Below are positions 17,231-25,788 of a stretch of 64,000 nucleotides of DNA, piece by piece (the stretch's first letter is position 1; each line of letters starts with the position of its first letter). The position numbers and the translations under genes were made by a program. Source of the stretch: Nocardiopsis gilva YIM 90087. GTDB lineage: Bacteria > Actinomycetota > Actinomycetes > Streptosporangiales > Streptosporangiaceae. The stretch spans positions 4,836,001 through 4,900,000 of the forward strand of contig NZ_CP022753.1 of the NCBI RefSeq assembly GCF_002263495.1. The letters are read 5' to 3'. The notes beneath the pieces are model-generated. The model searched no databases. It saw only the letters and a list, made by a program, of their open reading frames with translations, and had not been told where the DNA came from.

Positions 17231-17890
17231 CTAGTTCACTCGAATACTATTGACGATCTTCTCTCGCTCTTGGGAATCGATCGCGTCGTCGGCCACATTG
17301 AGCCGGAATGCGACACCCTCGTTGTCCTCAGTGATCAAAGCGATGTCGATAACGTTGCTGAAGTCGATTTCGTCAATTCGGGACTGTTCGACAAGGTAGT
17401 CGTTCCGCGCGGCGCTCCGGGCACCCGGAACCTCGATTTCCTGGTCACGGTCCATCTCTCGGATCCGATTTCCGAGAGTAACTTTTCCTGAGAGCGCCCG
17501 CGTGATCGCCTTCGCGGATTCGGTGGTCTCGTCGACACCGTTGATTGGTACCAGGCCGGCGGTCATGACGATTGTGCCGTCTTCATCGACGCCCTCATAG
17601 GCGTTCGTCAGCTCGTCATTCTCTTCTTCGGGGGGCTCCCAGTCAGCAGGGACCGAGTAGCTGATCAGGCCCGCGTCGATCTCCTGGTAGCCCTCGGGGA
17701 CGGCTCCGGTTCCTCCACCAGCCTGCTCGTTCTCGTTGCGTTCCTGGTCCTGTTCGGATTCTCGGCCAGCTTGCTCATCCGATCCGCTGAAACAAGCAGT
17801 CAGTGTGAATCCCACGATTATCGCGGTGGCAATCGGCGCAGCCTTCGCAAGGCCGAACTTTTCCTTGAATCGGTCCATCATATCCGGCAT
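17231..17890 (-). CDS. Secreted lipoprotein, paralogue-like of the 50.2 kb lipoprotein
   Basis: This 219-residue lipoprotein has a basic leader, a hydrophobic helix and the lipobox LTAC with Cys33. It is followed by an acidic Gln/Glu/Asn linker and a globular domain of about 150 residues (VPADWEPPEEENDELTN, IEVPGARSAARNDYLV, VAFRLNVADDAID). The domain resembles that of the lipoprotein at 50243-50866 (both have a VPGA-x-x-A-x-R-x-DY segment and a late strand ending in a short helix). The start at 17890 is seven bases after the stop of the prepilin-leader gene, with GGCGGGA between, so the two are coupled. Longer upstream starts overlap that gene. It is probably anchored on the outer face of the membrane. 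Confidence 0.72.
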   Translation of the reverse strand: MPDMMDRFKEKFGLAKAAPIATAIIVGFTLTACFSGSDEQAGRESEQDQERNENEQAGGGTGAVPEGYQEIDAGLISYSVPADWEPPEEENDELTNAYEGVDEDGTIVMTAGLVPINGVDETTESAKAITRALSGKVTLGNRIREMDRDQEIEVPGARSAARNDYLVEQSRIDEIDFSNVIDIALITEDNEGVAFRLNVADDAIDSQEREKIVNSIRVN

Positions 17891-17897
17891 TCCCGCC

Positions 17898-19316
17898 TCA
17901 CTCGACACTGCAGTCCTCGTACTGGACATATTCACGCCGACCGTCAACCGGGGCAGCTAGGTACTCCGCACTCGTAACCGTGGTTTCCTCGTCCACGTTA
18001 GTGTAGGTATAGCCCACCGATACCCCGATCTTGACTTGAAGTCCGATCGTCTCCTCCGAGGTGTCCTGGTCGTAGGTCGTCTTCATCGAGTTTCCCTCGT
18101 TGAAGATCAGCTCCTGGAACGGGTCGGCGTTGTCCGGCAACTCGGTTGGTGCCATATCGTCCCACGTGATGGGGAGGGCCTGGCCTCCGGGGATCCAGCC
18201 GAGCCACTCCTCAGCGATTTGGCGCTGCTCCTCGTTCTCCAACGACAGCTGTGTCGTGGTGATCGACGGACCATCGCTGTCTGTCGTTGTCTGGGTGATG
18301 ACGATCTCCGTGAGGTTTCCGTCGGCGTCACGGGTCACCTTCATGGCTCCGGTCCGCTCGATGTTCGGGTTATAGGAGTCGACCACCCAGTCCGCCCCGA
18401 AAGAGGCCTCTCCGCCGAGTTCGTAGATGTCCGACGTGCTGCCGTCCTCATTCGTCTCGGTGGCGGTCATACCACTGACGCCGACGCCAGCGTCGACACC
18501 GGGCTCGAGATTGGGAACCCAGTCTCCGGTTGGCTTGACGGAAATGCCTTCGTCTTCCTCGTCGCCGTCTTGACTGGAGCCGTCCTGGTTGGAGGCGTCC
18601 TCATCACCTTCGTCCTTCTTCTTGTCCTTCTTTTTCTTGTCGTTGCCCAGAGACAGGCTCAGGTCACCGTTAGCGCCAACATCGACTTCATGCTGTGAGC
18701 GGACTGATGTGGGCGGCGGCAAGTCTCCGGAATCGTCAGCCCACGACTCAAAATCATCGAAGTCCCATTTCGAGACGTCCTCCTTGGCCTTGTCCCGAAT
18801 CTGTTGCTCGAACTGGTCGGCCTCCTCAGGGCTGTCGAACTCCCAGATAGCGGATTCAGGGAATCCGTATTCGAGCCCGACATTGGCTTCCGCGCTCGCA
18901 GAGGCGAGCGGCCCGAGGCCGACCGTGCCCCCGACACCGACATCACCGCCGATCGACGACCCGTCGACAGCGATGAACCGAACGGTTCCGTCCGAGAACT
19001 CCTCACGGATGAAGGTCGTACCCGTGGTGCCCTCCACCACAACGCTCGCGCTGTGCTTGGTGCCGTCGGCATTACGACTGACCATGCACCGGTCCGGCTC
19101 GTAGTACTCATCGGATCGGAACTCGGGATCGCAGCCGGACTCGTCTCCGCCGATGGAGAAGAGGCCACACAGCGCCTTACCAACCGGAATGGTGATGACC
19201 GGGCGAGCCAGCATGAACGTGAGCGTGCCGAGAATGACCACGGCGAAAACGATGAGTGCGGCATACTCAACGAGCTGGGCACCGGTGTCGTCACGGCGGC
19301 GCTGCACCTGCGGCAT
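17898..19316 (-). CDS. Large protein with Flp-type prepilin leader, unknown external domain
   Basis: This 472-residue protein has an N-terminus matching a class III prepilin: G12 followed by AQLVEY (Glu at +5, Tyr at +6), then the helix AALIVFAVVILGTLTFML. Next comes a Cys-containing stretch (Cys at about 49, 60 and 77) and a domain rich in Gly and beta propensity (GGDVGVGGTVGLGPLAS, resembling a glycine-rich beta scaffold). A Lys/Asp/Glu/Gln low-complexity linker lies at about 220-255, and a second beta-rich domain (VGVSGMTATETNEDGSTSD) runs to the C-terminus. No toxin or Hint signature is seen. True Flp pilins are about 60 residues, so this is a leader fused to a large exodomain. It is codirectional with the Hint toxin and coupled to the lipoprotein gene. 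Confidence 0.75.
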   Translation of the reverse strand: MPQVQRRRDDTGAQLVEYAALIVFAVVILGTLTFMLARPVITIPVGKALCGLFSIGGDESGCDPEFRSDEYYEPDRCMVSRNADGTKHSASVVVEGTTGTTFIREEFSDGTVRFIAVDGSSIGGDVGVGGTVGLGPLASASAEANVGLEYGFPESAIWEFDSPEEADQFEQQIRDKAKEDVSKWDFDDFESWADDSGDLPPPTSVRSQHEVDVGANGDLSLSLGNDKKKKDKKKDEGDEDASNQDGSSQDGDEEDEGISVKPTGDWVPNLEPGVDAGVGVSGMTATETNEDGSTSDIYELGGEASFGADWVVDSYNPNIERTGAMKVTRDADGNLTEIVITQTTTDSDGPSITTTQLSLENEEQRQIAEEWLGWIPGGQALPITWDDMAPTELPDNADPFQELIFNEGNSMKTTYDQDTSEETIGLQVKIGVSVGYTYTNVDEETTVTSAEYLAAPVDGRREYVQYEDCSVE

Positions 19317-19535
19317 GATCGACCACTTTCACGAACAGGGGGACTGACCACGAGGGTCGTGAGGGCAGCATCGACGCTAAACATCCGGAATCGGGCAGGA
19401 CAGGGCCCACAGGCCCCACGTTTTCTGGGCCCACCGTTTCGCCTGGGAGCAGGCTCGCTGGCCCGGGTGTGGGCGGTTCCCCGTCTGTATGGGACCTGCT
19501 CTGGGTCCTGTGTGGAACGTCGACCCCTTGGCCCA

Positions 19536-21455
19536 TCACTCGACGGGGACATCCTCGATGACTCCGTACGCTCCAGCGTCGAAGTTCACCGTGGTCACCC
19601 ATGGTGGTGGGGCAGCGATATACATCCAGACCCGGTTGGAGCTGTTCGTCCGCGTCACGTAGGGATAGGAGGCGGGACCCAGGTACGTCGGCTCGGCGCC
19701 CTTGTCGCTCAGGGAGTTCCTCTGCCCGATCCGCAGGCCGTGGTAGGCCGTTCCTGTCTCCGGATTTACCACCACGAAGCTGCCGAAGTCGGCGCCGGGG
19801 TAGGTCGTCGGATCAGCAAACGGCGTGGCCTCCTCGTCAATCTCCTCCGGGCTCTTGTTCGTGATCTGGAAGTTCGCCACTAGATAGGAGCCGTCGCGGT
19901 AGAAGGGGAACACTGACATCCGGTAGTCCTGCTCATCGATGGTCGCCTCGGCGGTCGCGACGGGGGAGGCGTCCTCCGCCCGATAGGGGGCAGGACGGGG
20001 TACCGACTCGGCTCCCCCCGGCTCCGCTGCATCTCCCTCGCCCTCAGGATCAGCTGACGTGGAAGGTGAGGGCGACGGGTCGTCGGGGGTACCAGGGCTA
20101 CCCGGCTCCTGAACATCTGCCGTACCGTCGTCAAGAGGTTCAGGATCGTGTGTGCTGCCAGCGCGATCCTCACCTCCGCCTTGACCTTCTCCCCCTTGGG
20201 CTGGCTGACCGTCTTCGTCGGCTCCGGCGGACTCTTCCTGGTCGACAGGCTTCGGGACAATGTCGTAGATGATCTCCACCCGCTGGTTGCGCTTGCGGGC
20301 GGCCTCCTTTCCGCTGCCCTTCTCCTCGACGATGGGCTGGCTACTACCACGTACCTCGGCCTTGTACTGAAACTCCTCGCCGAACTCGTCCTCCAAGAAC
20401 TTACGGACGGCAGTGGCCTGGGCCTGTGAGGTCTTCAGGTTTTCGTCGTCCGTTCCCTTCCCACTGGTATGGGCGACGATGGTGAGCAGAGGTTTGTCTG
20501 GGTCAATCCGCCCGGACGCGTCCAACCCGGCGCCTGCTAGGAGGGACTCGCCCTCATTGGTCAGTTGGACTCCCTGGGCCTTCTTCTCGTCTTTCTCTTC
20601 GCCTTTCTCTTCGCCTGCTTGATCTCCGTCATCTTTGGCGCGGAAGAGGCCTTCGGACCGGAATGTGACGCGCTCCCTGGTGCGCGCGGTGTCACGCTCC
20701 TCTTTGCCGCTCTGGGTGATGCCGTACAGGGGCCGGGCGTACTTTCCCGGTTCCTTCGGCATCGGGTCACTCACAACAGGGAGCTCTACGACGTCCCCCG
20801 GCCGTACTTCCCGCGGGCCTTCGTCGTCCTCGTCCTCATCTTCGTCATCCTCGTCGCGGGAGGCGTCCTTGTCCGGGTCCTTGTCGTCATCCTTCGTCAT
20901 GTCGATCACAGGGATTCCAGTGAACTCGCCGGTCGTCCCGGGAGTGAGGACGGTGATGCGTTCAGCCTTCTCAGGAAGTGGCGGAAAGTGCGTCTCCAGG
21001 ACGTACTCGGCCTCCCCCATTACGGTGTGCGGAAGTTCATTGCCCAGGGTGCGCGGAGCATACTTTTCGCTCTCCGGATCGGCTTCAGCTCCGGCTTTGT
21101 GCTTGCTGTTGGGCAGCTGGAAGTACACCCGTTGGCCCATGGGGTCGAGCAGCTGGAAGCCGCCGTCCATCCCGCCCTTGGCGTTGTGCTCCCCCTCCTG
21201 GAGGGGCACCGTCGTGTACCGCAGCACAGTGCGATCCTTGTGCCGCTCGACCGCATCGATCTCTATGCGCGCCCGAAACTGCGTTCCTTCTCCAAAGACG
21301 CCCTCCCGGATGAACGGGCCATCCGCGGCTATCAGGGTCTCCTTCGGCTCTTCCGTGGGGTCGCTGGAGGGATCCGACGGTGCCGTGCATCCCGCAGCCA
21401 AGAGAATGGCGGAACCAACGACACCAAGGATCCGCAGTGGGAACCTGCCGAACAT
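19536..21455 (-). CDS. OmpA-domain lipoprotein
   Basis: This protein of about 639 residues begins MFGRFPLRILGVVG with lipobox LLAAGC (Cys23). A beta-rich region and an Asp/Glu/Lys low-complexity linker (around 170-190) precede an OmpA/MotB peptidoglycan-binding domain at about 295-398. That domain shows LLTIVAHTSGKGTDDENL, the QAQAVRxFL-type helix and a C-terminal KRNQRVEIIYD. A Pro/Ser/Glu linker and a C-terminal domain with NFQITNKSPEEID follow. It is likely membrane-anchored and bound to the cell wall. The ATG at 21455 is chosen because ATGAGG lies about nine bases upstream. An in-frame extension to 21836 runs over the kinase gene and is a shadow. It lies between the kinases and the prepilin-leader genes. 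Confidence 0.8.
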   Translation of the reverse strand: MFGRFPLRILGVVGSAILLAAGCTAPSDPSSDPTEEPKETLIAADGPFIREGVFGEGTQFRARIEIDAVERHKDRTVLRYTTVPLQEGEHNAKGGMDGGFQLLDPMGQRVYFQLPNSKHKAGAEADPESEKYAPRTLGNELPHTVMGEAEYVLETHFPPLPEKAERITVLTPGTTGEFTGIPVIDMTKDDDKDPDKDASRDEDDEDEDEDDEGPREVRPGDVVELPVVSDPMPKEPGKYARPLYGITQSGKEERDTARTRERVTFRSEGLFRAKDDGDQAGEEKGEEKDEKKAQGVQLTNEGESLLAGAGLDASGRIDPDKPLLTIVAHTSGKGTDDENLKTSQAQATAVRKFLEDEFGEEFQYKAEVRGSSQPIVEEKGSGKEAARKRNQRVEIIYDIVPKPVDQEESAGADEDGQPAQGGEGQGGGEDRAGSTHDPEPLDDGTADVQEPGSPGTPDDPSPSPSTSADPEGEGDAAEPGGAESVPRPAPYRAEDASPVATAEATIDEQDYRMSVFPFYRDGSYLVANFQITNKSPEEIDEEATPFADPTTYPGADFGSFVVVNPETGTAYHGLRIGQRNSLSDKGAEPTYLGPASYPYVTRTNSSNRVWMYIAAPPPWVTTVNFDAGAYGVIEDVPVE

Positions 21456-21603
21456 GTGGGGGAACCTCATTCGCGGGAGTGGAGCGGCTAGCCATCGAAG
21501 GGTACGACGCCTCACCCGGAGGGTCGGGTTCCGGAACAGGCCGAAGTAGGCCACACACAGAACTCCGACCGCTGGTGGAGGTCGCCAGTGGGGCAGCAAG
21601 GGG

Positions 21604-23304
21604 TCAGGTGCAGGTTGCGTAATCGAGCGTGAAGTAGCCGCCCTGGCCCAGGTCATAGCAGATGCCAACGGGCGGGAGAGTGCCCGCGTTCGGCGTATCC
21701 GGGCTCTGGTAGGCGAGTAGTGCGCTTTCCGGAGCTCCAGGGAAGGTGAGTGAAAACCGTCCGTCCTCTTGCCCTTGGGGGGAGTTGGGGTCCGGCGTAT
21801 AGGTGAAGTCCGCCTGGGGGAGGATTTTCTTTCCATCGGCGATCACGTAGAACGCCTCGTGTGTGAATCCGGGTGCCTGGGCCCGGACCCCGTCGGTCTG
21901 CCCGTTGACGGTGAAGGCGATGCCCTCGCCGGTGGACGTCATCTCGTAGACGTAGGCGTAGGTTCCGTAGATGCCGCCCCCGGCACGGGTAGCGAACTCT
22001 GCCACGTCCCCGCGTGCGGCCGCGGGCGCTGCCTCCGCGCTATCCGTGGCGGCTTCGACCTTGGCGACGGCTTCCGCCGACGGCCCGGAGGTTCCATCCT
22101 CGCCGGGCTCCGCTCCGTCACCGGCGTCGCTGCTGTCCTCGCTGCCCCCGGTACCGCCGCTGTCCTCGGTCGCCCCGTTCCCGGTCTCTCCGCTGTCCCC
22201 AGCGTCAGGTGTAGGCGAGGCCGGGTCAGTGCCGGGCGTGGGGTCACCCGACGCCGACCACGGCGCCATTCCAGTGAATTGTGCGGCGCCCGCGGCAGCA
22301 GCGGTCAGGACGAGCACTCCGGCGACGGCCCCCAGCACCATGGGAACGCGGCGACGGTTGCGGGGCGGCTTCGGTGCGGCTGCCTCCATCCCGACCCATT
22401 CGGCGGCGAGCAGGGCGGGGGCCACTGCGGCCGGGTCAGCGGCAGGGCTGAAGCCCGGGCCGCGAGCCACACCCCACAGTCCTTCGACGGAGCGCAGCGC
22501 GTCGACCGCCGTCGGGCGCACGCCCGGGTCCTTGGACAGCGCGGCCTGGACAAGGGGGCGCAGCTCGTTGGGGACGCCGTCGAGGTCAGGTTCGCCGTTC
22601 CGGATGCGGTAGGCAAGGGCGTCGGGCGGGCCCGATCCGAACGGTTCGCGGCCGGTCGCCGCGTAGGCCACCAGTGCGCCCCAGGAGAACATGTCGGATC
22701 TGTCGGTGAGTGCCCCGTCCACAGCGCCGGACTGCTCAGGGCTCATCCACCCTGTTGTGCCGATGACCCCGCCGGTGCGGGTGAGCGCGGTCTCCTCCAA
22801 CGCGCGGGCGATCCCGAAGTCCAGCACTTTGGGTCCGGAGGGTGAGAGCAGGACATTGCCGGGCTTGAGATCGCGGTGCACGATCCCTGCGGCGTGTACG
22901 GCCGCCAGCGCGTCAGCGAGACCAGCGGCCAGACCCAGCAGCCGCCCACTGGTAAGCGGCCCATTGTGCTGGATGTGCTCGCGCAAGGTGGGTCCGGGGA
23001 TGTATGTGGTGGCGAGCCACGGAGTCTCGGCGGAGGTGTCCCCGCCGAGGAACTCCGGGACGCATGGGCTGTGCACCCGGCTGACGAGGTCCACCTCGCG
23101 CGCGAAGCGCGCACGGAACTCGGGGTTGGTGGCGAGAGTCTCCCTCACAACCTTCACCGCGACGTACTGGCCAGGAGCAGCAGGCGCAGCGAACACCGCT
23201 CCCATGCCACCGGCACCGATTCGACCGATGGGCTGGTACGGACCGATACGCCGTGGATCGTCGTCCAGTAGGGGTGCGAAGCGGGTGGGGGATGTGTCGG
23301 TCAT
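21604..23304 (-). CDS. Transmembrane Ser/Thr protein kinase (PknB-type), copy 1
   Basis: This 566-residue kinase has a glycine loop GAGGMGAVF (about 30-38), Lys51 in VAVKVV, catalytic HRDLKPGN (His143-Asn150) and DFG at 162-164. The kinase domain ends near 280. A single membrane helix lies at about 321-343 (VLGAVAGVLVLTAAAAGAAQ), followed by a Ser/Gly/Thr/Asp-rich stalk and an external domain of about 150 residues ending in GGYFTLDYATCT. The start MTDTSPTRF at 23304 is supported by AGGAG upstream and by the natural kinase N-terminus. It is the third of three tandem kinases, and the OmpA-domain gene follows within about 150 bases. Confidence 0.92.
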   Translation of the reverse strand: MTDTSPTRFAPLLDDDPRRIGPYQPIGRIGAGGMGAVFAAPAAPGQYVAVKVVRETLATNPEFRARFAREVDLVSRVHSPCVPEFLGGDTSAETPWLATTYIPGPTLREHIQHNGPLTSGRLLGLAAGLADALAAVHAAGIVHRDLKPGNVLLSPSGPKVLDFGIARALEETALTRTGGVIGTTGWMSPEQSGAVDGALTDRSDMFSWGALVAYAATGREPFGSGPPDALAYRIRNGEPDLDGVPNELRPLVQAALSKDPGVRPTAVDALRSVEGLWGVARGPGFSPAADPAAVAPALLAAEWVGMEAAAPKPPRNRRRVPMVLGAVAGVLVLTAAAAGAAQFTGMAPWSASGDPTPGTDPASPTPDAGDSGETGNGATEDSGGTGGSEDSSDAGDGAEPGEDGTSGPSAEAVAKVEAATDSAEAAPAAARGDVAEFATRAGGGIYGTYAYVYEMTSTGEGIAFTVNGQTDGVRAQAPGFTHEAFYVIADGKKILPQADFTYTPDPNSPQGQEDGRFSLTFPGAPESALLAYQSPDTPNAGTLPPVGICYDLGQGGYFTLDYATCT

Positions 23305-23374
23305 CCGGAAGGGTTCTCCTGATCGATGGGTGGACGGCACGCGCGGTCGAGACGAGCCGTCAGAGATTCGTCAG

Positions 23375-25192
23375 TCAGCCGCAGGGGAGGCCGAACTGCG
23401 GAAGTGGCGGCATGTCATGCCACTGTGGCCCTTCCTGGTAGCAGAGCCCGTATGCGCTGCGTTCCTGCTCATTGAGTCGGTACCCCCACAGCTCTTCAGG
23501 CGGGATGTAGCGGATATAGCGCTGGAAGGGGAGGTCTCCGTTGTCCTCCTCAGGTGGCACTTTGTTGATCGTGAACGTGAAGTCGCTTGTGGGATTTTCC
23601 GCGTCAAGCGTCGCAAGCACCCGTGATTCCGTCGAGAAGTAGAAGCCCTCCCAGTCGGGGTTGAAGAGGTTCTTGACGTCCTCTTCCGTGAGCCGATACT
23701 TCATCGCCATGAAATCTTTGGTGTGCAGTGTGTAACTGCCCTCATCCCGCAGATACTCGGCGTTTCCGGAGAAGACGACGTCCTCACCCTCGCGGACCGC
23801 GGACTCGAAGATGAGTCGCAGTTTCGGTTCCCAATCCCCGACCGTGCCCTCGCCGTTGGACATGGCCTGTTTCGTGGCCAGCTCCAGCGTGTCCGAGGCG
23901 ACGGGGTTGAACCTCACGGCGCCGATACCGAGGTCTTCACCGGGATTGCCACCGATGAGGTTGGGGCCACCGCGTTCGAGGCTCGCCGCGTCCACGGCAC
24001 CATCGGCACCGTTCTTTCCACCGCTGCCGGCTCCGCCGCCCGCAGAGTTGGTTCCTCCGTTACCGCCGTTGGCGGGTCCGCCTGACCCGCCCGCATCCGC
24101 GCCTGGTGTGGGGGCGGCACCCGTGCCGATGGCGTTCCAGGCCACCGCACCACCCGTACCGATCAGGACGAGAGAGAGGACAGCGGCCGCAGGGACGAGC
24201 ACTCTGTGGCTGCGCCAGCGGGAGCGTCTGGGAGGCGCCAGGGACGTCCACGTGGTGGTGTCGGCCGATGGCACGTCGATCTGTGTCCACCGCTCGTGGA
24301 GCAGACCGGGCAGCACCCGCGTCGCCTCTTCCGGGTCGCCCGAAGCCGAACCGACCCACGCGGCGGTCACAGCCTCCAATGCTTGGGCCGCCGTCGGCCG
24401 GTCGGCCGGATTCTTCGACAGCGCAGCGGCGACGACGGGACGCAGTTCGTCAGGCACCCCCTCGAGATCGGGAGCGTGCTCCATCGTGCGGATGGCCAAC
24501 TCATCCGCGGTTCCGCTGCCGAACGGACGTCGGCCGGTAGCGGCGAACGCCACAAGCCCGCCCCAGGCGAACATGTCCGACGAAGCGTCGGGAGACGCCC
24601 CTCCGTACTGTTCCGGCGCCAGCCAGCCGGGTGTACCGAAGAGGCCACCGGTGCGGGTGATCGCGGACTCCTCGATCGCCCGAGCAATTCCGAAGTCCAG
24701 CACCTTCGGACCCGATGGGGAGAGAATGATGTTGCCGGGTTTGAGATCACGGTGCACGATTCCCGCTGCATGGATCGCCTGCAGGGCTTCTGCGAGCCCG
24801 GCGGCCAAGCCGTACAGCATGTCCCCGGCCAGCGGTCCACTGTCGCGCACCTGGCCGTTCAGCGTCGCCCCCGGCACATACTCAATGCCCAGCCATGGAC
24901 GCTGCGAGCGCGTATCCGCGTCGACAAACGCAGGAATGCATGTGCCGGACACCCGCCGCATGAGATCCACTTCGCGCGCGAATCGAGCGCGAAACTCAGC
25001 GTCAGCGGCGAATTCACGGTGGACGACCTTGAGCGCCAGCGGGGCATCCTTGTCGTCGACCGCCGCGTACACAGCACCCATCCCACCGGCTCCCAGCCGC
25101 CCCACGACGCGGTATGCGCCCACATGGGTCGGGTCCTTGTCGGTTCTGGGGGTAAGGCCGGAGGCAGCGAAGCCTGCGGGAGTGGTCTGCAC
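23375..25192 (-). CDS. Transmembrane Ser/Thr protein kinase (PknB-type), copy 2
   Basis: This 605-residue kinase has the same plan as its neighbours: GAGGMGAVY, Lys55 (LALKVV), HRDLKPGN starting at about 147 and DFG at 166. A juxtamembrane linker with SLAPPRRSRWRSHR precedes the helix VLVPAAAVLSLVLIGTGG. A Gly/Asn-rich stalk and an external domain of about 200 residues follow (GDWEPKLRLIFESAVR, ending QFGLPCG). The GTG at 25192 is chosen because GGAG lies six bases upstream. An in-frame ATG at 25273 would add 27 unusual residues. The external domain differs from those of copies 1 and 3, so each kinase may sense a different signal. Confidence 0.92.
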   Translation of the reverse strand: MQTTPAGFAASGLTPRTDKDPTHVGAYRVVGRLGAGGMGAVYAAVDDKDAPLALKVVHREFAADAEFRARFAREVDLMRRVSGTCIPAFVDADTRSQRPWLGIEYVPGATLNGQVRDSGPLAGDMLYGLAAGLAEALQAIHAAGIVHRDLKPGNIILSPSGPKVLDFGIARAIEESAITRTGGLFGTPGWLAPEQYGGASPDASSDMFAWGGLVAFAATGRRPFGSGTADELAIRTMEHAPDLEGVPDELRPVVAAALSKNPADRPTAAQALEAVTAAWVGSASGDPEEATRVLPGLLHERWTQIDVPSADTTTWTSLAPPRRSRWRSHRVLVPAAAVLSLVLIGTGGAVAWNAIGTGAAPTPGADAGGSGGPANGGNGGTNSAGGGAGSGGKNGADGAVDAASLERGGPNLIGGNPGEDLGIGAVRFNPVASDTLELATKQAMSNGEGTVGDWEPKLRLIFESAVREGEDVVFSGNAEYLRDEGSYTLHTKDFMAMKYRLTEEDVKNLFNPDWEGFYFSTESRVLATLDAENPTSDFTFTINKVPPEEDNGDLPFQRYIRYIPPEELWGYRLNEQERSAYGLCYQEGPQWHDMPPLPQFGLPCG

Positions 25193-25493
25193 GTTCTGCT
25201 CCGAATTTTGGGGGATATCCAGCCGACGAGTGTAGACCGGGCGTGTGTATCCGTGGAAACCGCAGGTTGACACCAGGGAAGCCCCCTACGCCGTCCTCGA
25301 CAGTCTGATAGGGAGTGGGAGCTCGCCCGCTGCCGCTCCGGAGGAAAAGATCGTGGTCGACGACGGCGCCGGGGGACCGGGGGTGGTTAGCAAGGAGATT
25401 GTTCCGCGTAGTGGCCTTTCCGTTGAAGTGTTTGTCCAGTTGAGGCCATAGATGGGCTCCCCACCTGGCTGGTGGGCCGCCTGGAGGGGGTGA

Positions 25494-25691
25494 ATGCAAC
25501 GCTGCAATGTCTGTGGTGTCGTCGATCTCGGCGAGATGAGGGCTGAGCGCACCGGAGAGAGTATCTGGGTGTGCGGCGAGTGCGGTTGCGTGTGGCGAGA
25601 CAGTGACGACCTGGCCGGGCCTCCCTGGTCTGACAGCAATTCCTACGCGCCACGGAAAGAGCGCCGCCGACGTCGGTGTCAAGCAGCCTGA
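25494..25691 (+). CDS. Small zinc-ribbon protein
   Basis: This 65-residue basic protein has two Cys pairs, CNVC at residues 4-7 and CGEC at about 27-30, giving a zinc-ribbon layout. The C-terminus is Arg-rich (KERRRRR). GGAGGGGG lies a few bases before the ATG, which supports translation. It is on the strand opposite the kinases, in the gap between copies 2 and 3. Its role is unknown. The remainder of the roughly 590-base gap (25193-25788) shows no other supported gene and must hold the copy 2 promoter. Confidence 0.55.
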   Translation: MQRCNVCGVVDLGEMRAERTGESIWVCGECGCVWRDSDDLAGPPWSDSNSYAPRKERRRRRCQAA

Positions 25692-25788
25692 CGGGCTCTC
25701 CCTCGCTCAGCCCTTTGACTTCTCTACGGCGTTGCCAGAGGACACCAAGGCCGACCCGATGTCGGCATCGGATGGCCAGACGTTTCAT

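Noticed and set aside
21456-21836. N-terminal extension of the OmpA-domain lipoprotein
   Set aside because: It overlaps the end of the kinase gene and places 120 residues before an obvious lipoprotein signal peptide.
25245-25451. Plus-strand 68-codon frame upstream of the zinc-ribbon gene
   Set aside because: No ribosome binding site, no motif, and it overlaps the likely kinase promoter.
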